Counted from the stretch's first letter, positions 1 through 11,490 are shown. The stretch is DNA of 64,000 bases from Eretmocerus hayati (GCA_029851415.1 CM056742.1:152897121-152961120), one strand, 5' to 3'. Notes: generated by a model from the sequence alone, not told the origin. Translations and numbers: made by a program.

Positions 1-2
1 AC

Positions 3-560
3 TCTCACCCACCTTCCCCGAGCGCTTCCGGATCGGAGAACAACCGAAGTTCGCCACGTATCTCCGACGGTGAGCAGAGCAGACCGACCGACGCGGTCCA
101 GCCCACACTTCCGGCTGAGACCCCGGAGCACCGGGCGCAAGGTGAGCAAGACGAACCGGAGCAACTCCTGGACGTCACCATGGAGCAGCTCCAGAACATG
201 TTCCGCCGTCTGGCCGGCACCCCGAACGGACCACCAGACTTCACAGGCGCGGAGCACGAAGATCCGGCGAAATTCATCCGCAACTGCGAGGATTATTTCC
301 AACGCCTTGGAACCGACGACAGATTCAAGGTTCAACTTGCCGAGAAGGCGTTAAAGGACGACGCGTCTAAATGGTGGAGCTGCTATAAGAGCCTGTCGTT
401 GGAGTGACCCAAATTCAAGGAACTGCTCCTAGCTCGCTTTGACTCACCACAGGTAAAACTTCACCTCAAAGCGAAATTATACGGCCAGTCTCAAGGTGAT
501 CGAGAAGCCGTGGAAGTCTTCATCGAAAAGAGACAGCTCTTCAGCACCCCCCCTGTCGAC
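3..560 (+). pseudogene. LTR-retrotransposon gag fragment, broken
   Basis: One reading frame (first base at 3) is open from the window edge to a TGA at 405-407 and stays recognisable in the same frame to about 558. The part from residue 1 of the ATG at 180 reads like a retrotransposon Gag/capsid. It has a proline-rich DF-GAEHEDP segment, then F-RN-EDYF, then LAEKALKDDASKWW, which is the typical Gag capsid core with a tandem Trp. The TGA falls where related Gags usually have a Trp or a codon one base away (TGG to TGA), followed by FKELLLARFDSP and EAVEVFIEKRQLFS. The frame is lost at a C-run and the inverted-repeat element starting at 561. No protease or polymerase follows. Whether it is Ty3/gypsy or another LTR group cannot be decided from this fragment. 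Confidence 0.75.
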
Positions 561-746
561 GGGGTGAATGTGTCCACCCTGTTTTTTGCAGTTTTTGAAA
601 AACCGTGGGGTCAAAGTCAAAATCTGACAACGGGATCTTGTAGCTGAGTTCAAGACTCAAATTTTTACTACCCATACATTATCTTTTGGCATGAATGAGA
701 CCAAGAAAGTCACAGTGGAAAGTCAAAAGTGTACCACATTCACCCC
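561..746. mobile_element. Small inverted-repeat element (MITE) ending the gag fragment
   Basis: GGGGTGAATGTG at 561 is matched in inverted orientation by CACATTCACCCC ending at 746. This defines a 186-bp AT-rich unit without coding capacity. It lies where the gag similarity stops, so it probably inserted into, or recombined at, the dead retrotransposon. No clear target-site duplication is visible, so the superfamily is unknown. Confidence 0.5.
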
Positions 747-3700
747 GGTTTACGGTACCTTGACTTCTATGATAAATAATTCAAGTCGTTTGCAATGAAG
801 CATCTACAATGCTGTTTATTGTGATGACTCCGGAGATACTTTCAATGCTAAAGGACTCGGCAGATGAAATGCAAACAAAAGTAATCAATATTCAAGGGGT
901 CGTTTGGATACAAAAAAAAGAAAAAAAATCTCGAGTGCACAAACAACCCTGTTCATTGCCAAAGACGACCAATGACGACCATCATACTGTACAGTGTACA
1001 CCTTCATGAGTCCCGAAGTTACGCAGCTTCTAGCTTTCGTGACGTTCCAACACGCACGAATCAGTGCTTACGCTCTCGGTTAATAACTCAATACTGCCAA
1101 TCTCTAAGTACGTAAGCTATACGATATTGCTGATGCTGCACGCAAAGTCCCTCATCTTCTTACATCCCTTGATCGGTAATGTAATGTTAGAGATCGTCAT
1201 GAGAAGCTGTGAGTCGCCGTGTGATGCATGGTTGCACATTCACACACTACTTTGCACGTGGAATTCGCGTGTGAGAATTGTCTTTATCCATCCATATAAA
1301 CTTACGCATCCACAAGTTATGTATGTATACGCACTTCTAGTCTGTTTTGGTACGCATGCGACGATAGGATTGCAATGCGCGGGAGGCTGTAATACTGTGA
1401 TGCCAGCTCATTGGTATGAGTTGCATCTTCGGTTCACTCTGAGTTCGACTGTTGGACACTGATGGGTGCTGTGGTATTGCAGGATGCATGCAATGATGAT
1501 ATGCCGTATCAAGTCATTTTAACGATACTTTTACTTACATCTTATAGTCATTACTTGATTCTCGTCTTGAGCTTTTAACCACGATAGTGATAAAATTATG
1601 CTCGAGATTATGGATTCTTCCACAAAATACAACGTACCACATGATTGGCTGTCATAACTTACGAGCCGAAAGAGGCCCCCCTAATCTGATTGGATATAAA
1701 TATTGATAGTAAGACTCGATTATGATATAATCCAATCGTCTCCAATTACATGTTGAAACCCCTTACTTTGGCTGCACCCTACAAAATTATTGAGCCTACC
1801 AAATTTCTAATTTTGTAGTTTGCATGCCAACTGGTAGAAAAATCTCCAATTCGAATAATCATTATTGTGCAAAGGTACCCCAATGCCAGAGTTAGATCTG
1901 ACTCAAAATCAGATGGGCCTCATAATTGATGCACGATCCTTATCTGCAATCATCGATGAATCCAAACATATCTTACGACCTTGTAAAGGGCTTTTACCAC
2001 ATGACATGGAAATTCATGTCCAGAGTATATCCTCATAAATCTAAGAATGGATTATGTGCTCGGGCTGTAGACGAATGCTTCTTGATCCGTTTTCGGCGGA
2101 TCAAACGAGCAGCTCCAGTCCAGCTGAAAGTTTCATAATACATCAGGTATATAACCTGATGTATATAGGTGGTTCATCGATCTTTGCCCGATTATACGCT
2201 ACTCGCGAATCATAGATTTGTACATACATACGTTGAACAGACAGTAAACATATATTCCTGTCGCATTCCAGTTCAGATTTCTCGGAATGTATTCGATCAG
2301 AGTCCGCGAGCTGTGGCAATATAAATTGCTTTTGTGTGCGACTCGATCGAGATAAGGGACGATCTGCTTTTTCCGCATTTTGCACGCTCAAACAAAATGT
2401 ACGATTCTTTGAAAAAGAACAACGCAGTTTGCACTGATAGACAGTTGCACCATGGTGTACGATGGCATTGAATTCGATTGTATCCGAGCTTACGTTGGAT
2501 ACCGTGGTTGGATACCATCAGCATCGTAAAACCAAATTTATCAAATGCAAAATTTGAGTATCAGTGTTTCAAACTTTTGTCTTTCAAAATTTTGCATTTC
2601 AAATTTCCACCTCCCTACTTTTTTGATTTCCAGATCGGGATTTTACCATAATCTTGCATTGAAAGTTCTTCACTTTTCGTAAAATTAAACTTGCTCGCAA
2701 CACAGATATTTGAACTGCTCCAAAATCACCCAAAGTAAATTGAAATTCAAAGAGCAAGGATGAAACAAATCATCCACCAAACTTTGATAAAGTCGAAAAA
2801 TCTTCAAAGCCAAGACTACCATCTTATCTACTCCCCTGCAGCACAAGCAAGAATTGGGATTTATTTTGAAAATCACCCGATGCGGTCCTATTGAAGCCAT
2901 TTATAAATGTTACTGAACTAATCTATTAAATTATAATGTTTTCCGATTCTCAAATAACTCCATCATACAACTGGTACAACTAATCAGACTCTGACCAAAG
3001 AATGTATTCGAGAGTACATTCTTTGATCGAAATATAAATATAGGGGTAGTCAATATCCTTGGCCCGCACCATGCGAGACAATAGTGTCGTACGTGTTCAT
3101 TTGCTTATATGAACGAGCTTTTCTCAGAGTTCACCATCGCCTAATACCTATATACGCGAGGACCCGTTGTTATTGCAGCTTGATCGGTCGCGCGCTTCGG
3201 GCGGTCCATTTTTCGCGACTAAGAGTCATGAGTCTCTCGACTTGTTATAATACCTTAGTATAAACTTTGTAGGTTGATATTTACTCTCTGTATGCACTTT
3301 GGAGAGCCACAATTAAAGTCCTTACAGCCTCGATACTTGCGGACCAAGGACGCCAGTCGTGCTGCACCCACTCGAGAGCCCGTTTCGTGAGCGCACTTTC
3401 GCAAACTTGCAAATATATAATACGCTTTGAGCAGTTTGCTGTACTGTCAATGAACAACCGAGAGTGTATTATATATATCAAAGTCTTAGAATAGACTGGC
3501 AAATTATTTTTGAGTACTCTTGGTTTATGAATCTTAGCTTATTTATGAATAGTAAAAAATACGTGGCATTGTGAATAAAGGTCATTTCAGGTTCTGCAGA
3601 ATAATGCCAAGAAATTGAAATTTGTAATCCTGAAATTGATACACGAGAAATTTTCACGTATATTGTCTCCTACAGATCATTGCATACAATGACCATAACC

Positions 3701-5227
3701 TCTACAGAGAGCTAATCTATCGGAATATGATTATTTTTATCATATTAACCTTTTCTAACCCAGTGTGTCCGTGAGAACCCATCGACAATATATTGAATTC
3801 CGTACTTTTGAATCATTGTTTTATGTCCCCCAAGATGCCATGATACTGTTTTATTTAGGCCCTACCTGAGTGTTTTATATGGTGATTCAGATCTATCAAC
3901 AATTTCCGACTTCCCAGACTACTTTCAAAACATTCTCAAATTGGTAAAAGCGGATAAAAGTGACTCGTCATTGTACAAACTTTAATTTACGTTTCCTGAG
4001 TTTTTAATCGAATCCGAGTTCACGAATGTTTTTCAATGATGTGAATAGGAATCCTTTGACCAAGAATGCTCACCTAGAGTACACATTATATATTATGATT
4101 ATATATAATAAATCCAAAATTGTGAGAAATCTGAGCATGACGCTCTATACATGTCCGGTCGAAAAAATGACGTTTCCACATATTGTAGGAGATTTTACGG
4201 TCCATGCGCCTAATCAGAACGTCCACAGAAGAGAATTCACTCAGGAGAAGAAGTACTTATCCGTTTCTACATATGGTCAGGGTTTCGAGAGGGTTAAATT
4301 CGAGTTTTAAGGTATTAAGGTCGAGTTTGACTTTGCTGTTCATGTAATACATAATAAAACCAGTATCCATCAACACGACCACAATCCAAGGCGTTTTCAA
4401 ATATTGTGCGCATTCTCCTAGAGCCATTTCAATTTCACCCAAGGTGCCCGAAATATACAGGTAAATAAAGTAAATGTCACATACCAGCAAAATGTTGCCG
4501 TCTTTCGAGAAACTTTACGAATCTGACAATTCCAAACACTATTGAAAAAAATAATCAGTAGAACAATTTTTTGCTGACTTGTACGAGTATCACACCCACA
4601 GAACCGTGGTTCATAATTGTCTGGTTGGCGGTTCAGACTCCAGCCGATAAGTGAGTCCTTTGCTAAGAATTTTCTAAAACTGTGAGCCCGTGAACAATCA
4701 TAAAATCATTCAATCCAATCAATCGTGGTTGTCAGCTTGATCAGGGAGTAGAGACTTTAGCCTACAAAAATATTTATATTGATAAATTATACAGGCATAT
4801 TATAGGCAAGGTATCCATGGATACCCATTGACTCATTTCATTCATAATATCCAAGAGTTTCAATATCGACCATTTGATAGACCTCGAGATATAAGTGCTT
4901 TCGAAGCTTGCCGATTGAACTTGTAATCAGAATTCTATCATCTGCACATCTCAATGCTCACAACTCCGGTTCCATTAGTTGTTTCGACTATATGTATAAA
5001 ACGAAACCAAAACAACCGAAAGGTGAGGCAAAAGTTGGCGTAGTTGCATTACCTATGCCCTAATTGGTGTGTATAGTGTTTGAAATCGTCGAAGCTGCAT
5101 TGCGCATTGCAAAACTATAGCAAGAAAATTGCGAGCAACTGATTCGCATACACAAATACTTATAGAGACGCGGAGGTGCGCGCGCGAGGCCACTAGGTCA
5201 GGAAGTGTGCAATTACAATTGTGCGAT
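747..5227. other. No gene recognised; two small perfect hairpins
   Basis: AT-rich sequence. The open frames here (longest 132 codons, 1064-1462 plus) have no recognisable domain and look like chance. Two short perfect inverted repeats are visible. One at 2138-2164 has 11-bp arms and a 5-nt loop. One at 2996-3025 has 11-bp arms and an 8-nt loop. Confidence 0.5.
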
Positions 5228-5244
5228 GAGAGAGAGAGAGAGAG
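5228..5244. repeat. (GA)n microsatellite
   Basis: Seventeen bases of alternating GA. Ordinary simple repeat. Confidence 0.9.
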
Positions 5245-7665
5245 GCTTTATTCGAATCCATTACGCAAAATTGTATTGCAGCAGCGACTCAGACTCAATT
5301 CTATCTAAATCTTCCATTCTTTCACGTACTCACTGGATCTTCATCTCCCGTTGTTTCGTGATAAGATGATATTTATGGTATGGGCCGTCAAAAAACGAGT
5401 GCTCATATGAATAAAGATGTAGAGAAGATCCTTGCTGTCAAATTTGAGTACAAACAATCACACAAGTGATTACGGTCTGATATTTATAGATGGACCATTG
5501 AGAGCTTCATGGAATAAAATGCAAACCAGTAATGACATTTTACCTGAAACTCATCCGAACGACTCAAATAATCTTCTTAGTTTCCAATAATAAAACGATG
5601 CGGCGGTTCTCAAATATCTTCGATGGTATTCCTGGCAAACGTTACAAAAGCCTTATTGAAAATTTCCATTGTTCCAACGTGGGATACAGGGTTCAACGGA
5701 ACCTAAACATGAAAATTTTTTCTACTTCTTGTTTACGTATAATGAGGGAATGACAATTTTCTTGTCACAGAGTATACCTACGTCGTCTCACATCAGGCAG
5801 AATAAAAACATGCCTCATGTCATTCGAGGGTTTTATCAAAAGAATAATCATCTATTGACAAAACTTTCTCTGCATGCATTAGACAAGATATCTATATACA
5901 TACACCTTAAATATTCGACAGCAAGATACGCCTATCGTTTAAAACCAAATGCGACGATGCGATTGTCACCCTTTGCTAATAAGTAATTCTGCCTATCATT
6001 TCCCTTTCATTTTCTCCATCAGCGAGTCTATCTCAGTTTAGTCTCGCTGTATTCTGTTTTTCTTTACCATCACGCGTTCACTTTCGCCTTTCACGTGCGC
6101 AAAAACTTTTTAAGAGGTCCTGATATCGCATTGAGCTGACTATATACTACTATAATTATTCTACCTCCTCGCAGACGTTCATGCAAAAGTGTGGGTGGAT
6201 CACGCTGCCACCATCACCGCCTGCATAATCAACTTTCTTTTCAAGAGCTCTTATGAGATTTTTTTCTCACTTTTTTTTGATACGGAGTTTATTTTTAGAA
6301 ACAGCATTCGATTTATTGAATCAATTCACATTCTGCAAGTACTTCGGGTTAACATTCTGCAGAAAAAATTGACTCTTTTTGTTTTTTATGGAATGAAAGT
6401 TTCTTACGTCCCACTCATACCCGAAAAGAGAATTTGGAAAGGACCGCGCGTCTTGGGATGAGCTGAAATGTTTTGACATGGAAGACCAAGTTATCGTCGA
6501 TCGCTTTATGGGACTTTAACCCACCAGCAGAGCCACCAGAAATACAAGAATGTGATTATGTAACTGAGAGGATCCCTTTCCGCGTAATTCGAAAATCGGG
6601 AGCTCAACGTCGATTTGTCTTTTGCTTCTGTATCATTTTTTTCGACTCTGTATGATATCATTGCGACCGTTGCTCATAAAATTAACGTATGAAATAATTT
6701 GAGAGAAAGCTTGAGCTAAGCAGATCAGTGGAATCTCTTGATGCGTTGCGGGGGATGTCGCGAATATTATCGTATTCGTGTATCGAAAATCCTGTAACAT
6801 AAGCGCTGACAAGTTTGACGTGGTCAACAAGAATCTCGTTAGTGATTCGAGAAAATAAAATTGTCTTCTGAGAAGAACTCAAACCTTGTCAAGTTGCATA
6901 CGTGAATTTTTTTAGTTGCTCTTACGTAAGGAACCTTGTAATAATTATTTTGGACATACATCTTCTTAAAGGATTGAAAAGCAGACTCATAAAAGGAGAA
7001 AAAAGAAATATCAGTCCTCTTCTGGCATGAATTTGTCGATTGATTTTGCAATATCTTCTGTGAAAAATTGAAGTTATGAAGGATGAGTGGTTAGGTTTAC
7101 ATCCTCATACAGACAAATGCTATTTTTCTCATCACATTTCTCAAGTAATTTCATGAAAAAAAGTCGTGTCGATTCAAGTCAGGAGCATTGCCTTGGGGAT
7201 TTCAGTAGAATTACATCTTGAGATTTTCAAGAGTCACCCTAGACGAAAAACTCTGAATGAAGAAATGAAAAGGAAGAACATAATATTCCCAAAACATTCA
7301 TGTGGAAATGATAGCAGGATATCCCATTCGCCAGATGGCAAACTCATGTGGGCATGAAAATTTAAATTGTAAGTTTCTCATCTGCAATCAAGACATTTGA
7401 GAGCCCATCTGCCAAATCGATAACGCCTGATAAGCTCGAGCGAATTTCGTCATTTCGGAGGTATTAGGCCTGAATATCTCAATCATGGTCTTCTGTAACC
7501 ATGATTACACGAAGGGTACACTTTGAGAAGTCCCATTTCCTTCATGGTTTCGAGCTATAGTATTATACTTATAAGGGGGGCTCGCACAAAACACGCCCGC
7601 ACGTTTTCCAAGTATTTTGGACCCTCACCCTCCCCCTTGTTACACTTTGTCACAAACTCCGTGAA
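5245..7665. other. No gene or repeat recognised
   Basis: AT-rich unique-looking sequence with only short unsupported open frames (up to 105 codons at 5669-5986). I see no domain, splice pattern, RNA gene or inverted repeat. Confidence 0.5.
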
Positions 7666-7741
7666 GTTGTCCCGCCACTTTGAGATAAATATACCGAAAA
7701 ATCAAGCAAAAACTCCTCTATCGAATGGTATAAGTCTTTCA
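7666..7741 (+). repeat. Inverted copy A of an 80-bp repeat flanking the nested block
   Basis: The stretch running from CCACTTTGAGATAAATATAC to the word GGTATAAGTCTTT is repeated in reverse complement at 11,405-11,490 at roughly 85-90% identity by eye. The two copies bracket the palindrome, the 5S-like sequence and the Tigger element, so they may be the ends of an older element into which the others inserted. Confidence 0.6.
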
Positions 7742-7742
7742 A

Positions 7743-8272
7743 CTTGAGTAGTTTGAGTATTTGAAGAATTTATTTTCAAAGTCTGAAAAATTACCCCCCA
7801 CCAAAACATAAGAAATGCTCATCACTCCTCGATTATACACATTAGGGGAAGTAAGATGGGCTCAGATTGAAGCTCTTAATTTGAGTATTTTGATTCTGAC
7901 ATCCCAACGTATCATTATTGACGCAAAATTGTTTAAACAGACAGAGAGAAACCCCATGGATAAGGCATAGACAGGCGCCAACATGGGAACTATGCGCAAT
8001 ACCCCCTTTGCCGCCCCTCCCGCCACAATCGACGCCGCCTATACCTTATACATGGGGAGTTGTCTCTGTCTGTTTAAACAATTTTGCGTCAATAATGATA
8101 CGTTTGTATGTTGGAATCGAAATACTCAAATTAAGAGCTTCAATTTGAGCCTATGTAACTTACTCTAATGTGTATATTCGAGGAGTGATGAGCACTTCTT
8201 ATGTTTTGGTGGGGGGCAAATTTTCAGACTTTGAAAATTAATTCCTCAAATACTCAAATTACTCAAATCAAC
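7743..8272. mobile_element. Foldback (palindromic) MITE, about 530 bp
   Basis: The two halves are near-perfect reverse complements. 7743-7973 (TTGAGTATTTGAAG, then CCCCCCACCAAAACATAAG, then GACGCAAAATTGTTTAAAC) pairs with 8037-8272, leaving a central non-paired part of about 60 bp. The arms share CCCCATGGATAAGGC-type sequence right up to the centre. The open frames inside are by-products of the palindrome. A transcript would fold into a hairpin of about 230 bp. The two arms differ at only a modest number of positions, which suggests moderate age. Confidence 0.85.
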
Positions 8273-8642
8273 AGAGTTTTTTTTCATATGTTCGACGGTC
8301 GTCTTCGGCCAATGGACTATTACAACCGGGGTGGATCTCGTGGGTTCGAACGTCTCGTGTTTTATCGTGGCGTGTTTGAGATCCGGACACTCACCCTAAC
8401 CTAATTTTCTCCGCATTTGCCCGAGAATCATGCCCTGCCGTGGAGGAAGGGAAAACTCCTGAGAGGAGAAAACCTGCTCCGGAGAGTTCGGCACATTTAT
8501 TCATGCTACCCTTACGGTGTTCATGCCTCATTTCGTGAGCATGAACACCACAATTGTAACAGTTCGTGCCTCCCGCTCACGTTGCTGAGTTGTAAGTGTC
8601 AACTAATCGATCAGAAAAGTCAGCAAGTCGAGGTTGATTAGA
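8273..8642 (-). repeat. Probable body of a 5S-headed retroelement (SINE-like)
   Basis: On the minus strand this follows directly after the 3' side of the 5S rRNA-like sequence. It is non-coding. It contains a pair of inverted words (GTTCATGCCTCA / TGAGCATGAACACC) and an insect-style ATTAGGTTAGG stretch. The 5S-like head is supported. That this segment is its SINE body is an inference from adjacency only. Confidence 0.3.
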
Positions 8643-8670
8643 CCGAGATGGGCGGTCCCCTATCCAAGTA
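8643..8670 (-). pseudogene. 5S rRNA-like sequence, 3' part (split by Tigger)
   Basis: Read on the minus strand, this gives TACTTGGATAGGGGACCGCC, which matches the conserved 5S rRNA segment just after box C. It continues on the other side of the Tigger element at 11,330-11,400. The target TA at 8669-8670 is the TA of 5S TTAGTACTTGG. Similarity fades after GACCGCC, so it is not a functional 5S gene. Confidence 0.75.
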
Positions 8671-8740
8671 CAGGCGTCCCTCGTTCAACGCGGGGGTTAC
8701 GTTCCGGGAGCTTACCGCGTTGAACAAAACCGCGTTGAAC
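8671..8740. repeat. Left TIR and subterminal repeats of Tigger
   Basis: The terminal inverted repeat begins CAGGCGTCCCTCGTTCAACG. It is followed by at least two inverted subterminal copies of ACCGCGTTGAAC. In this superfamily such repeats are usually transposase-binding sites; that function is inferred here. Confidence 0.8.
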
Positions 8741-8852
8741 AAAGCATTGCTCTTATGGGCGAATGGGGGATGCGTTCCAAGACTCATGACGTACCCTTCG
8801 AGATTGGAAATTTTTCATCGATATAATATTTTATTCGAGACTTCTAATGATG

Positions 8853-8995
8853 AAATCATTGTAAATTTGTCTCAATAACTGTCAATTTCCATAAACCATT
8901 GTAAATTTGTATAAATCATTGTAAATTTCCATAAACCATTGTAAATTTGTATAAATCATTGTAAATTTCCATAAATCGTTGTACATTCGTATAAA
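8853..8995. repeat. AT-rich minisatellite, about 22-bp half-units in pairs
   Basis: Alternating units CATTGTAAATTTGTATAAAT and CATTGTAAATTTCCATAAA repeat about six times between the left terminus of the Tigger element and the end of its transposase. Units differ by a few bases, and the last one (CGTTGTACATTCGTATAAAT) is the most diverged. Confidence 0.85.
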
Positions 8996-9002
8996 TCACC
9001 CA

Positions 9003-10780
9003 TCACGTTGCTTTTTTCTCGAAAAACTCCGTTACTTGAGACTGCCTTGTGCGTCTAACGAGATCTTTGTGAATTTCCTCGTACGGCCGAATCACTTGTT
9101 CGATTTCGTGCTTCAATCGGAGGCTGCGATTCATGATTGGGTCGATGGCTAATGCTTTGTCCACTCCTGCGTGGAAATGGTTGAGAACTTCTGCGACAGC
9201 CTTAGCGGTAAGAGTTTCCTCTGATGAAGTTTCCTCATCATCAACTTCATTCGTGTTTTGAGGTTCTTCCATCATCGCCTCAATCTCCTCCGGTGACAGA
9301 TCTTCGCTTTGAGGTCGCACAAGCTCCAATATTTCCGCATCGCGCATATCGGAGAAGCCTTCTCCACCAATCTGAACTGCCGTAGCGACCAACTCTGGGA
9401 TTGCTTGCTCTAATGATAGTCCGGAAACCACATTGCCAGAGTTCTCTGGCCACAGTTTGTTCCAGCTTCCTTTTAGAGTTGACTCTTGGATTTCAGCCCA
9501 CGATTCAGCAACAATGTCTATTGAATCTGCAATTGAGAAGGATTTCCAAAATGTCCGCACTGTCTCAACCCTCGGTTCGCGAAGGGTAGCAGGTCGATCC
9601 AGGAAATCGAGCATCTGTTTCATAACTCTTCTCAAATAATAAGCTTTAAAAGTCGAGATAACAGTTTGATCCATTGGCTGCAATAATGATGTTGTATTGG
9701 GAGAGAGGAACAAGATCTCGACATCTGGATCAGCTGTTATCAGTGTCCTAGGATGACTAGGAGCATTATCTAGCAGTAAGAGAACTTTAAACGCCAAATT
9801 CTCTTTCCTCAAGAATTCCTTGACCTCTGGAATGAAGGAATGAAAAAACCATTCTTCGAAAATTACTTTTGTGACCCAAGCTTTCTTGTTGAATTTCCAA
9901 AAAACTGGGAGGTGCTCCTTCCTCTTATTTTTCAGCGCGCGAGGCGTTTCAGACCTGTAAATGAGCATTGGCTTACACTTCAACGTCCCTGAAAGAGTGC
10001 AATGAATATCTCTCAGGAAACAAAAATGGAGTTAGGACTATAGCAGGATTCGGCTTGATCAAAATTTACCTGCAGCGTTGGCGCACAAGAGTAAGGTGTA
10101 TCGATCTTTTGCAGCTTTGAAACCCGGTGCTTGCTGCTCATTTTTGGTCAAAAAAGTTCGGTCGGGCATCTTTTTCCAAAACAGCCCAGTCTCATCGCAA
10201 TTAAATATTTGTGATGGAACGTATCCTTTTTCCGCAATTAATTCTTTGAAATGTTTCGGGAATTGAGAAGCTGCCTCGTGATCTGCTGAAGCGCTTTCGC
10301 CCGTAAATTTGACATTATGGAGAGAAAATCTTGTTTTGAATGATTCGAACCACCCTTTGCTGACGGAAAACGACTCATCTCTTGAAGATGAACCATGTTT
10401 ATCACAATTGTAGTCATAAAATTGGAGCGCCTGTTGTCTGATAGCAGCGGTGCTCAATGGAACGTGCTTCTAATTTTGGCTTCGATCCATACGTACAACA
10501 TTTTTTCCGTCCGTTCGAGGTTACTGTCTTTGCTTCTCTTACTCAATTTTGCTGCAGGTCCTGCTACCTTAAAACTTTCTCTGATCTTCTCTTCACTCTC
10601 ACGAATAGTTCTGATTGTCGATTCATTTACGCCAAATTTCCGTGCGACTTCTGCGACCTTTGTACCTGCTTTCAATAGGTCCAGTCTTTTCAATTTCTCT
10701 TCCAAGTTCATCACTTTTCGAGGTTTTTTGGCAGCGGGTGAGTTTTTGCTGGGTGATGTCTGCTTTCGTTTCTCAGACAT
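9003..10780 (-). pseudogene. Tigger transposase (DDE_1), one frameshift, one intron
   Basis: A DNA transposase of the pogo/Tigger group that would cut and paste the surrounding element. Exon 1 starts at the ATG ending at 10,780 and encodes a CENP-B N-terminal helix-turn-helix (LKRLDLLKAG, VAEVARKFGVNESTIR). A frame change near 10,457 leads into the second Tc5/CENP-B DNA-binding domain (AIRQQALQFYDY, SVSKGWFESFKTRF) and the first catalytic Asp in NCDETGLFWKKMP. After an 81-bp intron, exon 2 (9003-9988) carries the second Asp in LLLDNAPSHP and the third in LLQPMDQ, 33 residues later. An acidic tail ends in the stop at 9003-9005. The frame change is explained by one missing base next to codons TTC-CA-TTG around 10,458-10,462. 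No other stop is present, so inactivation looks recent. Confidence 0.92.
9989..10069 (-). other. Spliceosomal intron in the Tigger transposase
   Basis: On the minus strand the donor is CTGCAG|GTAAATTTTG (GT at 10,069-10,068) and the acceptor is CACTCTTTCAG|GGACG (AG at 9990-9989). Removing 81 bp joins LLCANAAG to TLKCKPMLIYRS in frame (phase 1) and restores the usual spacing between the first and second catalytic Asp. Unspliced reading hits TGA within a few codons. Confidence 0.88.
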
Positions 10781-11185
10781 GATTCAAAATACTTGAGAAT
10801 TTTGCTATTTTTTTGAGATTTTACTTTGTAAAATGAGCAGCCGAAATTGATGTCAACAAAAATTTAGAATGTTTGGTTAGGGAATCGAACAACCGAACAC
10901 GTATGAATACATTCCATGTTTATTCGTTATGCATTGAAGACAATATCGATCCGTTTACCCAAAGGAACACTGGAAAATAGAATTTTTCCAAATTCGTCTA
11001 CGTGTGATGGCGAACTTACGTATCGACTTTGATGTGAATTGTCCCATTTATTCAAGAGATATCGGGGCAATCAAAATAATCAATCAACGAGCTATAAAGA
11101 ATGAAGAGGAATGAATGAAACGTATAATAAAAGTCAAAGGGCCCGTGGAAAAACTTTCTGTGAAGTCATTCGACTTGCTGGTTCA

Positions 11186-11329
11186 AAAAATTTCATGCGC
11201 AAAACCGCGTTGAACAAGTCGTGAACCGCGTTGAACGAGGGAGAGGTGGCAATCCCAAAACCGCGTATAACCAAAACCGCGTTGACCAAAACCGCGTTGA
11301 CCAAAACCGCGTTGAACGAGGGATGCCTG
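11186..11329. repeat. Right TIR and subterminal repeat cluster of Tigger
   Basis: Seven copies or near-copies of AAAACCGCGTTGAAC/ACC lie in about 130 bp, the last forming the terminus CGTTGAACGAGGGATGCCTG. The cluster is larger than at the left end, giving the element asymmetric ends. Confidence 0.85.
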
Positions 11330-11404
11330 TTCTGACCGCGCCCAACGATGCTTAACTTCGATGATCGGCCGAGCCGACACCCAGCTATCCCACCTGCTGT
11401 GTCG
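11330..11404 (-). pseudogene. 5S rRNA-like sequence, 5' part (split by Tigger)
   Basis: The minus strand reads CCGATCATCGAAGTTAAGCA and then GGGCGCGGTCAG. These match the 5S rRNA internal promoter region (box A GAAGTTAAGC, intermediate element, start of box C GGGCGCGG). The first third, GACACAGCAGGTGGGATAGC, is more diverged. It joins to 8643-8670 when the Tigger and one TA copy are removed. It is a 5S pseudogene or the head of a 5S-derived SINE (SINE3 type). The right-hand TA of the duplication is TT. Confidence 0.78.
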
Positions 11405-11490
11405 GTAAATTAAAAGAGTTATACCATTGGATAGAGGATTTTTTGCTTGATTTTTCGGTATATTTATCTCAAAGTGGCGCGCCAACTCCA
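11405..11490 (-). repeat. Inverted copy B of the 80-bp flanking repeat
   Basis: Reverse complement of 7666-7741. It contains GTATATTTATCTCAAAGTGG and TTATACCATTGGATAGAGGA. It abuts the 5' end of the 5S-like sequence directly. Confidence 0.6.

Larger units (their letters stand above)
8671..11329 (-). mobile_element. Tigger/pogo-type DNA transposon, nearly complete
   Basis: The element is 2,659 bp. Its ends are inverted copies of CAGGCRTCCCTCGTTCAACG, strongly resembling the CAGGCATACCTCG termini of Tigger elements. The flanking dinucleotides are TA on the left and TT on the right, fitting the TA target preference of the Tc1/mariner group with one mutation. Inside is a minus-strand transposase with CENP-B-type DNA-binding domains and a DDE_1 catalytic core. 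Subterminal repeats of ACCGCGTTGAAC lie at both ends, and an AT-rich minisatellite lies downstream of the transposase. The insertion interrupts a 5S rRNA-like sequence, so the empty site can be inferred. Confidence 0.93.

Noticed and set aside
1064..1462. 132-codon plus frame with hydrophobic stretches
   Set aside because: No coherent membrane topology or family motif; likely chance.
8335..8360. GGGTTCGAACG as a tRNA B box of a tRNA-derived SINE
   Set aside because: Only a partial B box, no A box at the right distance and no cloverleaf.
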